A DNA stretch of 64,000 bases from an uncultured Pelagibacteraceae bacterium (lineage in GTDB: Bacteria > Pseudomonadota > Alphaproteobacteria > Pelagibacterales > Pelagibacteraceae). Shown piece after piece: positions 43,373-52,539 of the stretch. The notes below the pieces were generated by a model. That model had not been told where the DNA came from. It was given only the letters and a program-made list of their open reading frames with translations, and did no database searches. The position numbers were made by a program, and so were the translations under genes. The stretch's first letter is position 1, and each line of letters begins with the position of its first letter. The stretch lies in contig CACGXV010000001.1 in NCBI GenBank assembly GCA_902577075.1, positions 372,001-436,000 on the forward strand. The letters run 5' to 3'.

Positions 43373-44115
43373 TGGAAATAAATTCGCTTTTTTTAATAAG
43401 TGTTGTTCCTGCTATTGTTTTATATGGGATTGCAAAATCTGGTTTAGGAGGTTCAATATCGTTGATATCCGTTCCTTTAATGACTGTTGTGATGCCATTA
43501 CAACAAGCACTTGCTATAATTTTACCAATTTTAATTTTCTCAGACATGATAGCTGTTTATCGATTTAGAAAGGAATTTAATCTAAATATCCTAAAGTTAA
43601 TAGTGCCCTTTGCAGCTGTTGGAATTATAATTGGTTCACTTACTTTTAGTTTTTTTTCTGAAAATTTATTAAAATTTATTGTTGGAATAATGGGTTTTTT
43701 ATTTGCAGGACATTATTTTTTATTTAAAAAAGAAAAAACAACCCCAGCAAAGCAAAATTTTTTAAAAGGTGCTATATGCTCAGCAATAGCAGGATTTTCA
43801 AGTTTTTGTGTACATGCAGGTGGAACTCCTACGAGTCTTTATTTATTACCATTAAGATTAAAAAAAGAAGTTTACGTTGGAACTAGAATAATTTTTTTTA
43901 GCTGTGTTAATCTAATAAAACTTCCACTATACATTTATTTATCAATGATGAGTTTTGATACATTGTATCAATCCATCTCCCTTTTCCCTCTAGCTATAAT
44001 TGGAATATTTATTGGCTACAAATTATTAAAAATTATAGAAGAAAATTTATTTTATAATATTCTTTATGCATTAATTCTTTTAAGTAGCACTAAACTCATT
44101 ATAGACTTTATTTAA
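43372..44115 (+). CDS. TauE/SafE-family membrane protein (second copy)
   Basis: A 247-residue, eight-helix protein. The first repeat is AKSGLGGSISLISVPLMTVV and the second is AIAGFSSFCVHAGGTPTSLYLLP. It is shorter than the copy near aprA and lacks the GxGGG form, so a different cargo is likely. Coupled by overlap to the GT9 gene; the meaning of that pairing is unclear. Confidence 0.78.
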   Translation: MEINSLFLISVVPAIVLYGIAKSGLGGSISLISVPLMTVVMPLQQALAIILPILIFSDMIAVYRFRKEFNLNILKLIVPFAAVGIIIGSLTFSFFSENLLKFIVGIMGFLFAGHYFLFKKEKTTPAKQNFLKGAICSAIAGFSSFCVHAGGTPTSLYLLPLRLKKEVYVGTRIIFFSCVNLIKLPLYIYLSMMSFDTLYQSISLFPLAIIGIFIGYKLLKIIEENLFYNILYALILLSSTKLIIDFI

Positions 44116-44119
44116 ATAT

Positions 44120-45190
44120 TTAAACTTCATCAGTAAATTTTTTAAGTATAATAGGAAGAAAAGCTACAATAATTAATATTCTTAAAAAGTGATGATAGCT
44201 AACAAAAATTGGATCAATATTATAAGCTACACTTATTACAACCATCTCATGTATGCCTCCTGGAGCAAAACTTAGAAATGTAGGAATGAAATCAAAGCCA
44301 AGAAATTGTAAAAAATAAGCCGTTACCATTGCAACAATTACAAGAATAGAACTCACCATAACCCCATGAAATATATAAAAAAATAATTCTTTTAGTTTTA
44401 AACCATTTAATCTACTTCCGAGTGCTGTTCCTAAAAAAATAAAAGCAATATTTATAATAAAATCAGGAAATCTAGCATTTACAATTTCAAAAGTATAAAA
44501 TAATCCCGACAAAGCCATCGCTCCAACAAGAATTGGAGATGGAATTTTTAGTTTTTTTAAAAATATTGAAAATAAATAACAAATTAAAATTAAAAATATA
44601 ATTTCAAAACAATATCTTAGATTATAGACATTATCGTAATTATATCCTTCGATCTCTGAAAAACCCAAATTACTAATAAATAGAATTGGTACAAAACTTA
44701 CAATAAAAATTACTCTTGTTGCTTGTGGTATTAATACTTGCTTATGGTTATCTTTTTTACCATATTCTAAAAGTGCTGCTGCAATTGGAACAAATGCACC
44801 TGGCAGAGCTGCTAAAGTAGCAATAAATTTATCAAATTTACAAACTTTAACAAAATATAAACCAGCCAATATTGTACTTACAATTGTACATACCAACATT
44901 GCTACAGATGAAAATACCCACAAATGTATTTTGTATAATAAAGATACATTTAAAGTCCCGCCAAGAATTATTCCAACCATTAAAAAAATAGGATTTAATA
45001 ATTTTGTGGGAAATTTTATGTTTAATTTTGTAAAAGCAACACAAAGATTCAAACCTAGAGAACCTAATAACCATGGTAAAGGCAGACCAATTATAGTTCC
45101 AATATAACCACCTATAATACCAATAGCGAGAGCTTTATAGCTGGTGCTCAAATCTTTAAAAAAGTTTTGAAATGATAAAGTATTTAACAT
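44120..45190 (-). CDS. AbrB-family membrane protein
   Basis: A 356-residue protein with about ten helices in two repeats (IGLPLPWLLGSLGLNL and PSPILVGAMALSGLF). APGGIHEMVVISVAYNIDP near the C terminus is the signature of the AbrB/membrane AbrB-duplication family, a probable transporter group sometimes linked to tripartite tricarboxylate transporter genes. It is divergent from tctC. The cargo is unknown. Confidence 0.75.
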   Translation of the reverse strand: MLNTLSFQNFFKDLSTSYKALAIGIIGGYIGTIIGLPLPWLLGSLGLNLCVAFTKLNIKFPTKLLNPIFLMVGIILGGTLNVSLLYKIHLWVFSSVAMLVCTIVSTILAGLYFVKVCKFDKFIATLAALPGAFVPIAAALLEYGKKDNHKQVLIPQATRVIFIVSFVPILFISNLGFSEIEGYNYDNVYNLRYCFEIIFLILICYLFSIFLKKLKIPSPILVGAMALSGLFYTFEIVNARFPDFIINIAFIFLGTALGSRLNGLKLKELFFYIFHGVMVSSILVIVAMVTAYFLQFLGFDFIPTFLSFAPGGIHEMVVISVAYNIDPIFVSYHHFLRILIIVAFLPIILKKFTDEV

Positions 45191-45204
45191 TTACGTAATC
45201 ATTA

Positions 45205-45233
45205 TTGACACTAAATATAAATCTATGTTTAAT
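45205..45233 (+). promoter_or_regulatory. Promoter of tctC
   Basis: A consensus -35 TTGACA (45205-45210) and a -10 TTTAAT (45228-45233), 17 bases apart. A perfect TATAAT also occurs at 45240-45245 and could be the true -10 of an overlapping start site. The binding-protein ATG lies at 45265. The TTG that opens the longer reading frame is part of this -35 box. Confidence 0.6.
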
Positions 45234-45264
45234 ATCAGGTATAATTATAATAAGAGAGGAAATA

Positions 45265-46245
45265 ATGAAACTAATTAAATCTTTAATTACAGTTTTATTC
45301 TCAACTTTACTTTTAATTTCAGCAACAACCTCAAGCTCAGTAGCAATGGATAAATTGCACTTTGTAATTGGTGGTGGTGCTGGAGGTGGTTGGGATGGAA
45401 CTGCTAGAGGAACAGGAGAAGCTTTAACAAAAGCTGGAATGTTAAAAAGTGCATCATTTGAAAATATGTCAGGTGGTGGAGGTGGAAAAGCTTTAGCTTA
45501 CATGATTAACACAAAACCTGCTAATACAATTCTAGTTCAATCAACACCATTAGTATTAAGATCAATCACAAGACATAAAGGTTATGTAAAAAGTAATGGC
45601 ACTTTATCTTATAAAGATGTTGTGCCAATTGCTGGAGTTATTGGTGATTATGGAGCTATTGCAGTTGCAAAAAGTTCACCTTTTAAAAACTTTAAAGATG
45701 TAGTTGATGCATACAACAAAGATCCTAATTCAGTTAAGATGGCTGGTGGTTCTGTAAGAGGAAGCATGGACCATTTAATTGGTGCTTTAGCATTTCAAGC
45801 TGCAGGAGCAGATCCAAATGCAGTTGCATATATACCATATGATGCTGGAGGAAAAGCATTAGCAGGACTTTTATCTGGGGAGACTCAAATTATATCAACA
45901 GGCTTAGGTGAATTGATGGGTGCAAGAGACCAAGTGAGAATTATTGGTATTACTGCTCCATCAAGAGTATCTGATGCTCCAGATGCACCAACATTAAAAG
46001 AACAAGGATATGATGTACAATTCGTAAACTGGAGAGGTTTTTTTGGTCCTCCAGGAATGAGCAATTCTGATAAATCAAAAATTGCTAAAATGTTAGGCGA
46101 CGTACAAAAAACTCCTGAATGGGAAACTGTAAGAGCAAGAAATGCATGGGTAAATATTTATAACCCAGAAGGAAAGTTTGTTTCTTTCTTAGAAAAACAA
46201 ACTGAAGAAATGACAGCTCTTATGAAAAAACTAGGAGTAATTTAA
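45265..46245 (+). CDS. tctC: Tripartite tricarboxylate transporter binding protein (TctC/Bug)
   Basis: A 326-residue periplasmic protein. The ATG at 45265 (MKLIKSLITVLFS) is chosen over the in-frame TTG 60 bases upstream: it has GAGAGGAAATA before it and opens a signal peptide ending TSSSVA. The mature protein starts LHFVIGGGAGGGWDGTARG, the Bug-type ligand loop, and holds KMAGGSVRGSMDHLIGALAF. It binds a carboxylate. A terminator-like hairpin follows and covers the next start codon. Confidence 0.9.
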   Translation: MKLIKSLITVLFSTLLLISATTSSSVAMDKLHFVIGGGAGGGWDGTARGTGEALTKAGMLKSASFENMSGGGGGKALAYMINTKPANTILVQSTPLVLRSITRHKGYVKSNGTLSYKDVVPIAGVIGDYGAIAVAKSSPFKNFKDVVDAYNKDPNSVKMAGGSVRGSMDHLIGALAFQAAGADPNAVAYIPYDAGGKALAGLLSGETQIISTGLGELMGARDQVRIIGITAPSRVSDAPDAPTLKEQGYDVQFVNWRGFFGPPGMSNSDKSKIAKMLGDVQKTPEWETVRARNAWVNIYNPEGKFVSFLEKQTEEMTALMKKLGVI

Positions 46246-46265
46246 TCTTTAAGATTATTTAAAAT

Positions 46266-46313
46266 AGAGCAGTGAATATAAATACAACAAAAATTATATC
46301 ACTGCTCTTTTTT
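46266..46313 (+). terminator. Terminator-like hairpin overlapping the tctB start
   Basis: AGAGCAGTGA (46266-46275) pairs perfectly with TCACTGCTCT (46299-46308), followed by a T-run to 46313. The 23-base loop is long. The tctB GTG start (46272-46274) lies inside the 5' arm, so folding would stop transcription after tctC and also hide the tctB start. Confidence 0.7.
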
Positions 46314-46742
46314 ATTTTCTCAGCATTCTATCTATACACCGCTTACCAAATTCAGGTTTTTGCATTTGATGAAAATGCACCATTTAATGCTAGAACATTT
46401 CCAATTTATTTAGGCTATGCAGGATTATTTTTTTCTGGGTTAAAAGTTGTTCTACCTGAGCCTAACACCATAAAAGTAGACCATAAAAATCTAGAGTATA
46501 AAAAAACAGGGATACTTATAGTAATTGCAATTATTTATGGGGCTACAATTTTAAAAGTTGGATATTTTTTAACTACTTCATTATTTTTATTTTCATCTTA
46601 TTATTTTTTAGGTGAGAGAAGGTGGGTCTTAATGTTTTTATTATCTTTTCCCTTCGTAGCAGCTTTTATGTACCTTCTTCATGGCATTCTTGATATTTAT
46701 TTAAGAGATCCATTCTTGCAATCAATTGGAGTTATGGGATGA
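46272..46742 (+). CDS. tctB: Tripartite tricarboxylate transporter small membrane subunit TctB
   Basis: A 156-residue four-helix protein with a GTG start (MNINTTKIISLLFFIFSAFYL). No later start leaves the first helix whole. RTFPIYLGYAGLFFSG, then LLSFPFVAAFMYLLHGILDIYLR near the end, fit TctB. No good Shine-Dalgarno is seen. Four-base overlap with tctA. Confidence 0.85.
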   Translation: MNINTTKIISLLFFIFSAFYLYTAYQIQVFAFDENAPFNARTFPIYLGYAGLFFSGLKVVLPEPNTIKVDHKNLEYKKTGILIVIAIIYGATILKVGYFLTTSLFLFSSYYFLGERRWVLMFLLSFPFVAAFMYLLHGILDIYLRDPFLQSIGVMG

Positions 46743-48244
46743 TTGAAGGGATTTTAATTGGTTTAACCACAGCTCTTACACTTCAAAATATTTTAATGGT
46801 AATGGTTGGGTGTTTTTTTGGAACTATTATTGGAATGTTGCCAGGTCTTGGTCCAATGACTGCAATTGCCTTAATGATACCAATTACTTATGGATTTGAC
46901 CCTGCTACAGGGTTAATTCTTATGGCAGGTGTTTATTATGGCGCTGTATTTGGTGGCTCTACTTCTTCAATATTGCTTAATGCACCTGGTGTCCCAGGTA
47001 CAGTTGCTACCTCATTTGATGGCTATCCAATGGCACAACAAGGAAAGGCAGGTAAAGCGTTAGCAATTGCTGCTTGGAGTTCTTTTGCAGGTGGAACATT
47101 ATCAGCAATTTATCTTTTGTTTATGGCACCTAGTTTATCTAAAGTAAGTTTATCATTTAGATCGCCAGATTATTTTGCTTTAATGATTTTAGGTTTAACT
47201 GCAATTGCAGCTTTTTCGTCCAAAGGTCAATTTTTAAAAGCAATGATGATGGTAGTATTAGGTTTAATGTTAGCTTCAGTTGGCCAAGATAGCTTATCCG
47301 ATATTACAAGATTTACATTTAATAATATGAATTTAACGGATGGAATTAGCTTTGTTCTTGTTGTAATGGCTACATTTGCAATGAGCGAAGCACTTACAAT
47401 TATTTTAAAAAGAAATGATCCAACTAGTGCTGCTAAACAAGTTTCATTGACAGAACTTGGTTCAATTAAAATCAATAAAGAAGAAAGATCAAAAATGTAC
47501 AAAACAATCCCAAGATCATCCATAATTGGTTTTTTAATTGGCGTATTACCAGGCGCAGGTGCAACAATTGCATCTTTCTTAGCTTATGGAATGGAAAGAA
47601 ATGTAGTTAATGATGAAGAAAAAGAAAAATTTGGAAAAGGGAGTGTAAATGGTTTGTCAGCTCCTGAAACCGCAAACAATGCAGCGTGTTCTGGTTCATT
47701 TGTTCCCATGTTAACGCTAGGTATACCAGGAAGCGGAACTACAGCAGTTATGTTAGGTGCACTATTAGGTTTTGGAGTCCAACCTGGACCAAGATTATAT
47801 ATGACAAATCCAGAAATTTTTTGGTCAATAATAATGTCAATGTATATAGGTATGGTTATATTATTGATTTTAAATCTTCCTTTAATTCCATATATTGCAA
47901 GAATTCTTGCTGTCCCTAAAAATTATTTAATACCTTTAATATTATTTTTCTCAGTTACAGGAATTTATGTAATGTCTTTCAATAACTTTGATATTTATTT
48001 AATGATCGGAATTGCAGTTGTTGCAACATTTCTAAGATTATATGATTTTCCTATGCCACCTCTGATACTAGCTTTTGTATTAGGAGGATTAATGGAAGAA
48101 AACTTGAGAAGATCTTTATTATTAAGCAATGGTTCTTGGGAATTTTTATGGGACAGAGCTTTAACTGCATTCATTTTATTAACTACAATTTTAATTGTAA
48201 TTTGGCAAGTTTATAAAACTATGTTTAAAAAGACTAATAATTAA
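46739..48244 (+). CDS. tctA: Tripartite tricarboxylate transporter large subunit TctA
   Basis: A 501-residue protein with about 12 helices. GTIIGMLPGLGPMTAIALMI, VFGGSTSSILLNAPGVPGT, GVLPGAGATIASFLAYG and LTLGIPGSGTTAVMLGALL are the TctA signatures. It moves tri- or dicarboxylates using an ion gradient with TctB and TctC. Substrate unknown. It converges with the next gene by a four-base overlap. Confidence 0.95.
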   Translation: MIEGILIGLTTALTLQNILMVMVGCFFGTIIGMLPGLGPMTAIALMIPITYGFDPATGLILMAGVYYGAVFGGSTSSILLNAPGVPGTVATSFDGYPMAQQGKAGKALAIAAWSSFAGGTLSAIYLLFMAPSLSKVSLSFRSPDYFALMILGLTAIAAFSSKGQFLKAMMMVVLGLMLASVGQDSLSDITRFTFNNMNLTDGISFVLVVMATFAMSEALTIILKRNDPTSAAKQVSLTELGSIKINKEERSKMYKTIPRSSIIGFLIGVLPGAGATIASFLAYGMERNVVNDEEKEKFGKGSVNGLSAPETANNAACSGSFVPMLTLGIPGSGTTAVMLGALLGFGVQPGPRLYMTNPEIFWSIIMSMYIGMVILLILNLPLIPYIARILAVPKNYLIPLILFFSVTGIYVMSFNNFDIYLMIGIAVVATFLRLYDFPMPPLILAFVLGGLMEENLRRSLLLSNGSWEFLWDRALTAFILLTTILIVIWQVYKTMFKKTNN

Positions 48245-48660
48245 GTGATATAAATTTTATCAGACAAACCGTAACAAAGTATAGCCATCATTATTAGAAA
48301 CACTGTAGGCGCTATAATCCCTTCATCTGTAACTTTTTCATTAAGACCTGTTTTATCAATCTTAAGCGAGTAGAAATTTGTTCCTAAAACGCATGCATGT
48401 ATAATAAATATTAAATTGAAAAATGCCCAAGTACCTTCTACTCCATTTGGCCTTACAAACATTATATAAATAGCCATTATTACCCAACCAAGCATTAGCG
48501 CTCCAACAAATCTAACCATAACTGCTGCACTATGATCTATACCAAACTTATCCATAAATTTTTTAGTTCCAACAATTGTTTGAAAACAATATGCAGCTAT
48601 TCCTATAAAATGTGCAAGAAATACAATTAAGTAGAAAATGTTGTTAAATTTAGCGATCAT
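48241..48660 (-). CDS. Hypothetical four-helix membrane protein
   Basis: A 139-residue protein with four hydrophobic helices (about 8-28, 45-68, 78-98, 115-135). Loops carry FMDKFGIDHSAAVMVRFVG and MFVRPNGVEGTW. No family recognised with confidence. Its start is nine bases from the end of the upstream glycosyltransferase gene on the same strand, so they may be co-transcribed. Confidence 0.6.
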   Translation of the reverse strand: MIAKFNNIFYLIVFLAHFIGIAAYCFQTIVGTKKFMDKFGIDHSAAVMVRFVGALMLGWVIMAIYIMFVRPNGVEGTWAFFNLIFIIHACVLGTNFYSLKIDKTGLNEKVTDEGIIAPTVFLIMMAILCYGLSDKIYIT

Positions 48661-48669
48661 ATTATTATT

Positions 48670-49752
48670 TTATAAGATTCTCTTATATTTTTCAATTGCC
48701 TTATCCCAAAGAAAGTTTACAGAATAATTTTTAGCCTCTTTACCATATTCTAAATATTTATTTTCTATAAAAAGAGTTTCTATACTTGAGTAAATATCCT
48801 CTAGTTTATTACCATCACATATTAGACCAGTTTTTTCGTGTATAATTGCATCTGCCGCACCTCCATCTTTTCCTCCAATTGATGGAACTCCATATTGTGC
48901 AGCTTCCACATAAGCAATTCCAAATCCTTCAACTGATTTTTTATAAATCACAGATGGCATTACAAAAATGTTTGATTTTGCAATAAGAGCATTTTTTAAA
49001 TGTGTTGGTATATTTTTTAAAAAAGTTACTTGATCTTCTAATTTTAGCTCAACAACTAATTTTTTTAATTTTTCTTCCTCATCTCCATACCCGATGCATG
49101 TATAAATTATATCTGGATAAATTTCTTTTAGGTTTCTAACAGCCATAATTACTTTTTCATGGTTTTTTCTTTTATCAAATCTTGAAACTGTAATTAGTCT
49201 ATTTTTCTTTCCTTTTAATATTTCCTCAGCTTCATCTAAATATTTTTTTGGAACTTCAACTACTGGATCTACACCAGGATTAATAACAACTATTTTTCTT
49301 TCATCAACCCCAAGGTCTATAGCTAAGTTTTTTGTATAATTTGAATTTGCAACAACATGATCAACATTATTTAGAACAGATAGTACTTTCTTATTCAATC
49401 CAGAGCCTTTAGGGTGATTTATTTCCTTAGAATGAATTAGACAGATTTTTTTTTTATTTGTTTTAATTAATTCAAAACTTTTCCAATGATCAGCAATTAA
49501 ACATTCTACATTTTTATTATTTTCAAGATAATCATTTATTAAATAAGATTTTCTATATTTTCTAATTAGCTTCATTCCACTAACTCTCTCAATTGAAAAT
49601 GAAACAGAATTATCAAATACTTCGTGATTTTCATGGTAATCTGCAAAAACTTTTATTAGATTTATTTTTGCTAGAGATCTTGCCAACCCCCACATGAGGT
49701 TTTGCATACCTCCTAACTCTGGTGGAAAGGTTCTAGTAATTAATAAATACAT
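48670..49752 (-). CDS. Glycosyltransferase family 4 (GT-B)
   Basis: A 360-residue retaining glycosyltransferase. TRTFPPELGGMQNLMWGLA begins the N-terminal Rossmann domain; VVINPGVDP, TVSRFDKRKNHEKVI and the donor-site EGFGIAYVEAAQYGVPSIGG (E-x7-E) mark GT4. It probably builds a cell-surface glycan or glycolipid. Sits three bases from the thioredoxin-fold gene upstream. Confidence 0.88.
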   Translation of the reverse strand: MYLLITRTFPPELGGMQNLMWGLARSLAKINLIKVFADYHENHEVFDNSVSFSIERVSGMKLIRKYRKSYLINDYLENNKNVECLIADHWKSFELIKTNKKKICLIHSKEINHPKGSGLNKKVLSVLNNVDHVVANSNYTKNLAIDLGVDERKIVVINPGVDPVVEVPKKYLDEAEEILKGKKNRLITVSRFDKRKNHEKVIMAVRNLKEIYPDIIYTCIGYGDEEEKLKKLVVELKLEDQVTFLKNIPTHLKNALIAKSNIFVMPSVIYKKSVEGFGIAYVEAAQYGVPSIGGKDGGAADAIIHEKTGLICDGNKLEDIYSSIETLFIENKYLEYGKEAKNYSVNFLWDKAIEKYKRIL

Positions 49753-49755
49753 TAT

Positions 49756-50310
49756 TTATTGAAACCACTTAATACTGCAGCCCATACTTGGAAACTGTTC
49801 ATTAGGACCTTTGTTGGATTTTGCAATCATTTTCATTGCTTTTTTAAGTTCACTATCTCCATTCCCTTTAGGTTTTAAATTTTGTAATTCTCTTATTCTT
49901 CCTCTGTATTGAAGTTCAAGATTTTTATTATATCCAAAAAAATCTGGAGTGCAGACTGCACCATAAGTTTTTGCTACTTGTTGAGTTTCATCTATTACAT
50001 ACGGAAAATTAAAATTATGATTTTTTGAAAATTTAACCATATTATCGAATGAATCTTCCTCATATCTTTTTGGGTCATTTGACATTATTGCTAGAGATTT
50101 AATACCGTCATTCTCTAAATCCTTACAGTCTTCGACAACATTTTTGATCACGGCCAAAACATAAGGACAGTGATTACAGATAAACATTATTAATGTTCCA
50201 TTTTCACCTTTTACATCATTCAATGAAATTATTTTATTGTCTATTGATTTAAGTTCAAAGTAATCAGCTTTTTTACCGAAGTCACAAATTGGTGTTTTTG
50301 TTAATGCCAT
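49756..50310 (-). CDS. Thioredoxin-fold / AhpC-TSA-like protein with CNHCP motif
   Basis: A 184-residue redoxin. The redox site is LIMFICNHCPYVLAVI (CxxC as CNHC) near residue 46; VCTPDFFGYNK is the conserved cis-Pro-like segment. No signal peptide, so cytoplasmic. These TlpA/peroxiredoxin-like proteins are widespread in alphaproteobacteria but their substrates are not well defined. Confidence 0.8.
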   Translation of the reverse strand: MALTKTPICDFGKKADYFELKSIDNKIISLNDVKGENGTLIMFICNHCPYVLAVIKNVVEDCKDLENDGIKSLAIMSNDPKRYEEDSFDNMVKFSKNHNFNFPYVIDETQQVAKTYGAVCTPDFFGYNKNLELQYRGRIRELQNLKPKGNGDSELKKAMKMIAKSNKGPNEQFPSMGCSIKWFQ

Positions 50311-50330
50311 GATAAAAGACTATATAATTT

Positions 50331-50843
50331 ATGTTTTGCGATTTAAAAGATAAAAAACCAAAAAACCTTGGCGAAAATTGGGTAGCACCTAACGCTGTTA
50401 TAATTGGAGACGTAACATTAGAAAAAAACTCCAGTGTCTGGTTTAATGCAACACTAAGAGGTGATATCGAAAATATACACATTGGAGAAGGTTCAAATGT
50501 ACAAGATGGAAGTGTTTTACATACTGATCCAGGTTACCCTTTAAAAATTGGAAAGAATGTAACCATAGGTCATATGGTTATGCTTCATGGTTGCACAATT
50601 GACGATAATTCTTTAATTGGCATTGGAGCTGTAGTTCTTAATAGAGCAAAAATTGGAAAGAATTGTATAATTGGTGCCAAATCATTAGTAACAGAAAGAA
50701 AAGAAATACCAGATAATTCATTAGTTATGGGATCCCCAGCAAAAATTATAAGGCACTTAACTGAGGATGAAATTGAAGCTGTTAAGCAAAATGCAATTAG
50801 GTATCAAGAAAACTGGAAAAAATATTCTAAATCAGTATTTTAA
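50331..50843 (+). CDS. Gamma-type carbonic anhydrase family protein
   Basis: A 170-residue left-handed beta-helix of hexapeptide repeats. Metal-ligand histidines are in QDGSVLHTDPG and IGHMVMLHGCTI; the front Arg/Asp pair is in LRGDIENI. A C-terminal helix follows. The family includes CaiE/YrdA-type proteins, many with weak or no proven carbonic anhydrase activity. Divergent from the redoxin gene with only 20 bp between starts. Confidence 0.88.
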   Translation: MFCDLKDKKPKNLGENWVAPNAVIIGDVTLEKNSSVWFNATLRGDIENIHIGEGSNVQDGSVLHTDPGYPLKIGKNVTIGHMVMLHGCTIDDNSLIGIGAVVLNRAKIGKNCIIGAKSLVTERKEIPDNSLVMGSPAKIIRHLTEDEIEAVKQNAIRYQENWKKYSKSVF

Positions 50844-51040
50844 AACAATAAATCATTAACAGAATAGATTATTAATCCTAAAATAATTACAAAAAATATT
50901 ATAAAAGCTAGTTGCTCACTTACTTTTTTTGTGACTTTAGTTTCTCCTTTTTTGAATTTTCTGATTTGGAAAATGCCAAACCTCATTACTGCCAACCCCC
51001 CTAAAACAAGTGCTACAGCAATAATAAATCCACTTAGCAT
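50840..51040 (-). CDS. Hypothetical two-helix membrane protein
   Basis: A 66-residue protein with two helices (LSGFIIAVALVLGGLAVM and FIIFFVIILGLIIYSV) and a basic loop between them (QIRKFKKGETKVTKKVSEQ). Its stop overlaps the gamma carbonic anhydrase stop by four bases on opposite strands. It lies two bases after the flavin-binding protein gene, so is likely in that operon. No family recognised. Confidence 0.6.
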   Translation of the reverse strand: MLSGFIIAVALVLGGLAVMRFGIFQIRKFKKGETKVTKKVSEQLAFIIFFVIILGLIIYSVNDLLF

Positions 51041-51042
51041 TT

Positions 51043-51648
51043 TTATGGAACTAGCCAGTTTTGTTTATTATTTGAAAAATCAAATCTTGCTCTTCTATGA
51101 CCTTTTGCTGCAAGATAAAGCCACTCAATACTTTCAATATTACATTGAATCACAGTAAAGTTTTTATAACCTTCTTCACTTTGCTCCATAGTAAAGCCTG
51201 ATTTTTCAATTTCTTCACTTATACCTGAGCCTGGTTCATCTATTTCTGTGCCTGGTCCATTATTTACTAAATAACATTTTCGACTCACGTGTGCAGTTTT
51301 TGACCATGATTGCTCAGTTATTTCATTTTCATGATTGATTATGCAATTGACTTTAACTCGAAGCTGAATTTTTTCTTCTTTATCATAAAATATTAGTGCA
51401 GCATTTTTATTTTTTTTTAATTTTGGAATTTTGTCTGATCTAATGTCGCTATGGAATTGGAGTATATTATTAGATTGGTCTGATTTTCTAAGAACAACAA
51501 TTCTTCCATCAAAGTCTGACTGATCACCACAAACAAAAACTGGAATTCTAAATGGTGACGATCTATTCGTTACAGCATCATCAAGCATTAACCAAATTTT
51601 TTTTTTTATTTCGGAGAAGTCCTCATAGTATGGGACAGTATTTGTCAT
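51043..51648 (-). CDS. Pyridoxamine 5'-phosphate oxidase-like flavin-binding protein
   Basis: A 201-residue split-barrel FMN protein. GRIVVLRKSDQSNNILQFHSD and KIPKLKKNKNAALIFYDKEE match the FMN-binding strands of the PNPOx fold; the last part (ESIEWLYLAAKGHRRARFDF) resembles the dimer-forming end with its Arg pair. It may not be true PdxH, since the substrate residues are not clear. Sits four bases downstream of the beta-hydroxyacid dehydrogenase. Confidence 0.75.
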   Translation of the reverse strand: MTNTVPYYEDFSEIKKKIWLMLDDAVTNRSSPFRIPVFVCGDQSDFDGRIVVLRKSDQSNNILQFHSDIRSDKIPKLKKNKNAALIFYDKEEKIQLRVKVNCIINHENEITEQSWSKTAHVSRKCYLVNNGPGTEIDEPGSGISEEIEKSGFTMEQSEEGYKNFTVIQCNIESIEWLYLAAKGHRRARFDFSNNKQNWLVP

Positions 51649-51652
51649 TAGT

Positions 51653-52528
51653 TTATTTCTTTTTTTTAAGCCTAGCGATCAGACTAGAACTATCCCAACG
51701 ATTTCCACCCATTTTTTGAACATCGGCATAATACTCATCAACTATTTCAGTAATTGGGACTGGCGAACCATTTCTTTTTGCTTCTTCAATTACAATCTTT
51801 AAATCTTTTCTCATCCAATCTACTGCAAAACCGTAATCAAATTTGTCTTCAACCATAGTTTTATATCTATTTTCCATTTGCCAAGATTGAGCCGCGCCTT
51901 TTGATATTGTTTCCATTACTTTATCAATATCTAAACCAGCATTTATTCCAAAATTGATAGCTTCTGATAGACCTTGAACAACACCTGCAATGCACATTTG
52001 GTTCATCATTTTTGTAAGTTGACCACTACCTGATGGACCAATTAATTTTACTTTTTTACTATAGCATTCAATTACTGGTTCTGCTTTTTTGAAAATCTCT
52101 TCATCACCCCCAACCATAACAGTTAGAATTCCACCCTCAGCACCTGATTGGCCTCCAGAAATTGGTGCATCTAAAAATGCAAATCCTTTTTCTTTCGCTT
52201 TACTATAAAGTTCTCTTGATACTTCTGCTGATACAGTTGAATTATCTACGTAGATAGAGCCTTCTTTAGCGCTATGAAATAATCCGTTTTCACCTAAAGT
52301 AACTTGTTTCAAATCTTCATCGTTACCCACACAAGTAAAAATAAAATCAGCACCTTCCGCAGCTTCTTTTGGGGTTGAAGCCATTTTACCTTTGTATTCA
52401 GCAACCCATTTTTCAGCTTTAGTAGCTGTTCTATTAAAAACAGTTACATTGTGCCCAGCTTTTGATATATAACCTGCCATCGGATAACCCATTACCCCGA
52501 GACCTATGAAAGCAACATTACAAGTCAT
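51653..52528 (-). CDS. Beta-hydroxyacid dehydrogenase (3-hydroxyisobutyrate / tartronate semialdehyde type)
   Basis: A 291-residue NAD(P)-dependent enzyme. VAFIGLGVMGYPMAGYI is the dinucleotide site (the following NRT suggests NADP), FLDAPISGGQSGAEGG binds substrate, and the catalytic Lys is in GQLTKMMNQM. It interconverts a 3-hydroxyacid and its semialdehyde; tartronate semialdehyde (glyoxylate pathway) or methylmalonate semialdehyde are candidates. Its start is 11 bp from a divergent MFS gene. Confidence 0.88.
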   Translation of the reverse strand: MTCNVAFIGLGVMGYPMAGYISKAGHNVTVFNRTATKAEKWVAEYKGKMASTPKEAAEGADFIFTCVGNDEDLKQVTLGENGLFHSAKEGSIYVDNSTVSAEVSRELYSKAKEKGFAFLDAPISGGQSGAEGGILTVMVGGDEEIFKKAEPVIECYSKKVKLIGPSGSGQLTKMMNQMCIAGVVQGLSEAINFGINAGLDIDKVMETISKGAAQSWQMENRYKTMVEDKFDYGFAVDWMRKDLKIVIEEAKRNGSPVPITEIVDEYYADVQKMGGNRWDSSSLIARLKKKK

Positions 52529-52539
52529 AAATTATTTAT

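Noticed and set aside
45205-45264. N-terminal extension of tctC from the TTG at 45205
   Set aside because: That TTG is the first half of a consensus -35 TTGACA; the ATG at 45265 has a ribosome site and opens a signal peptide.
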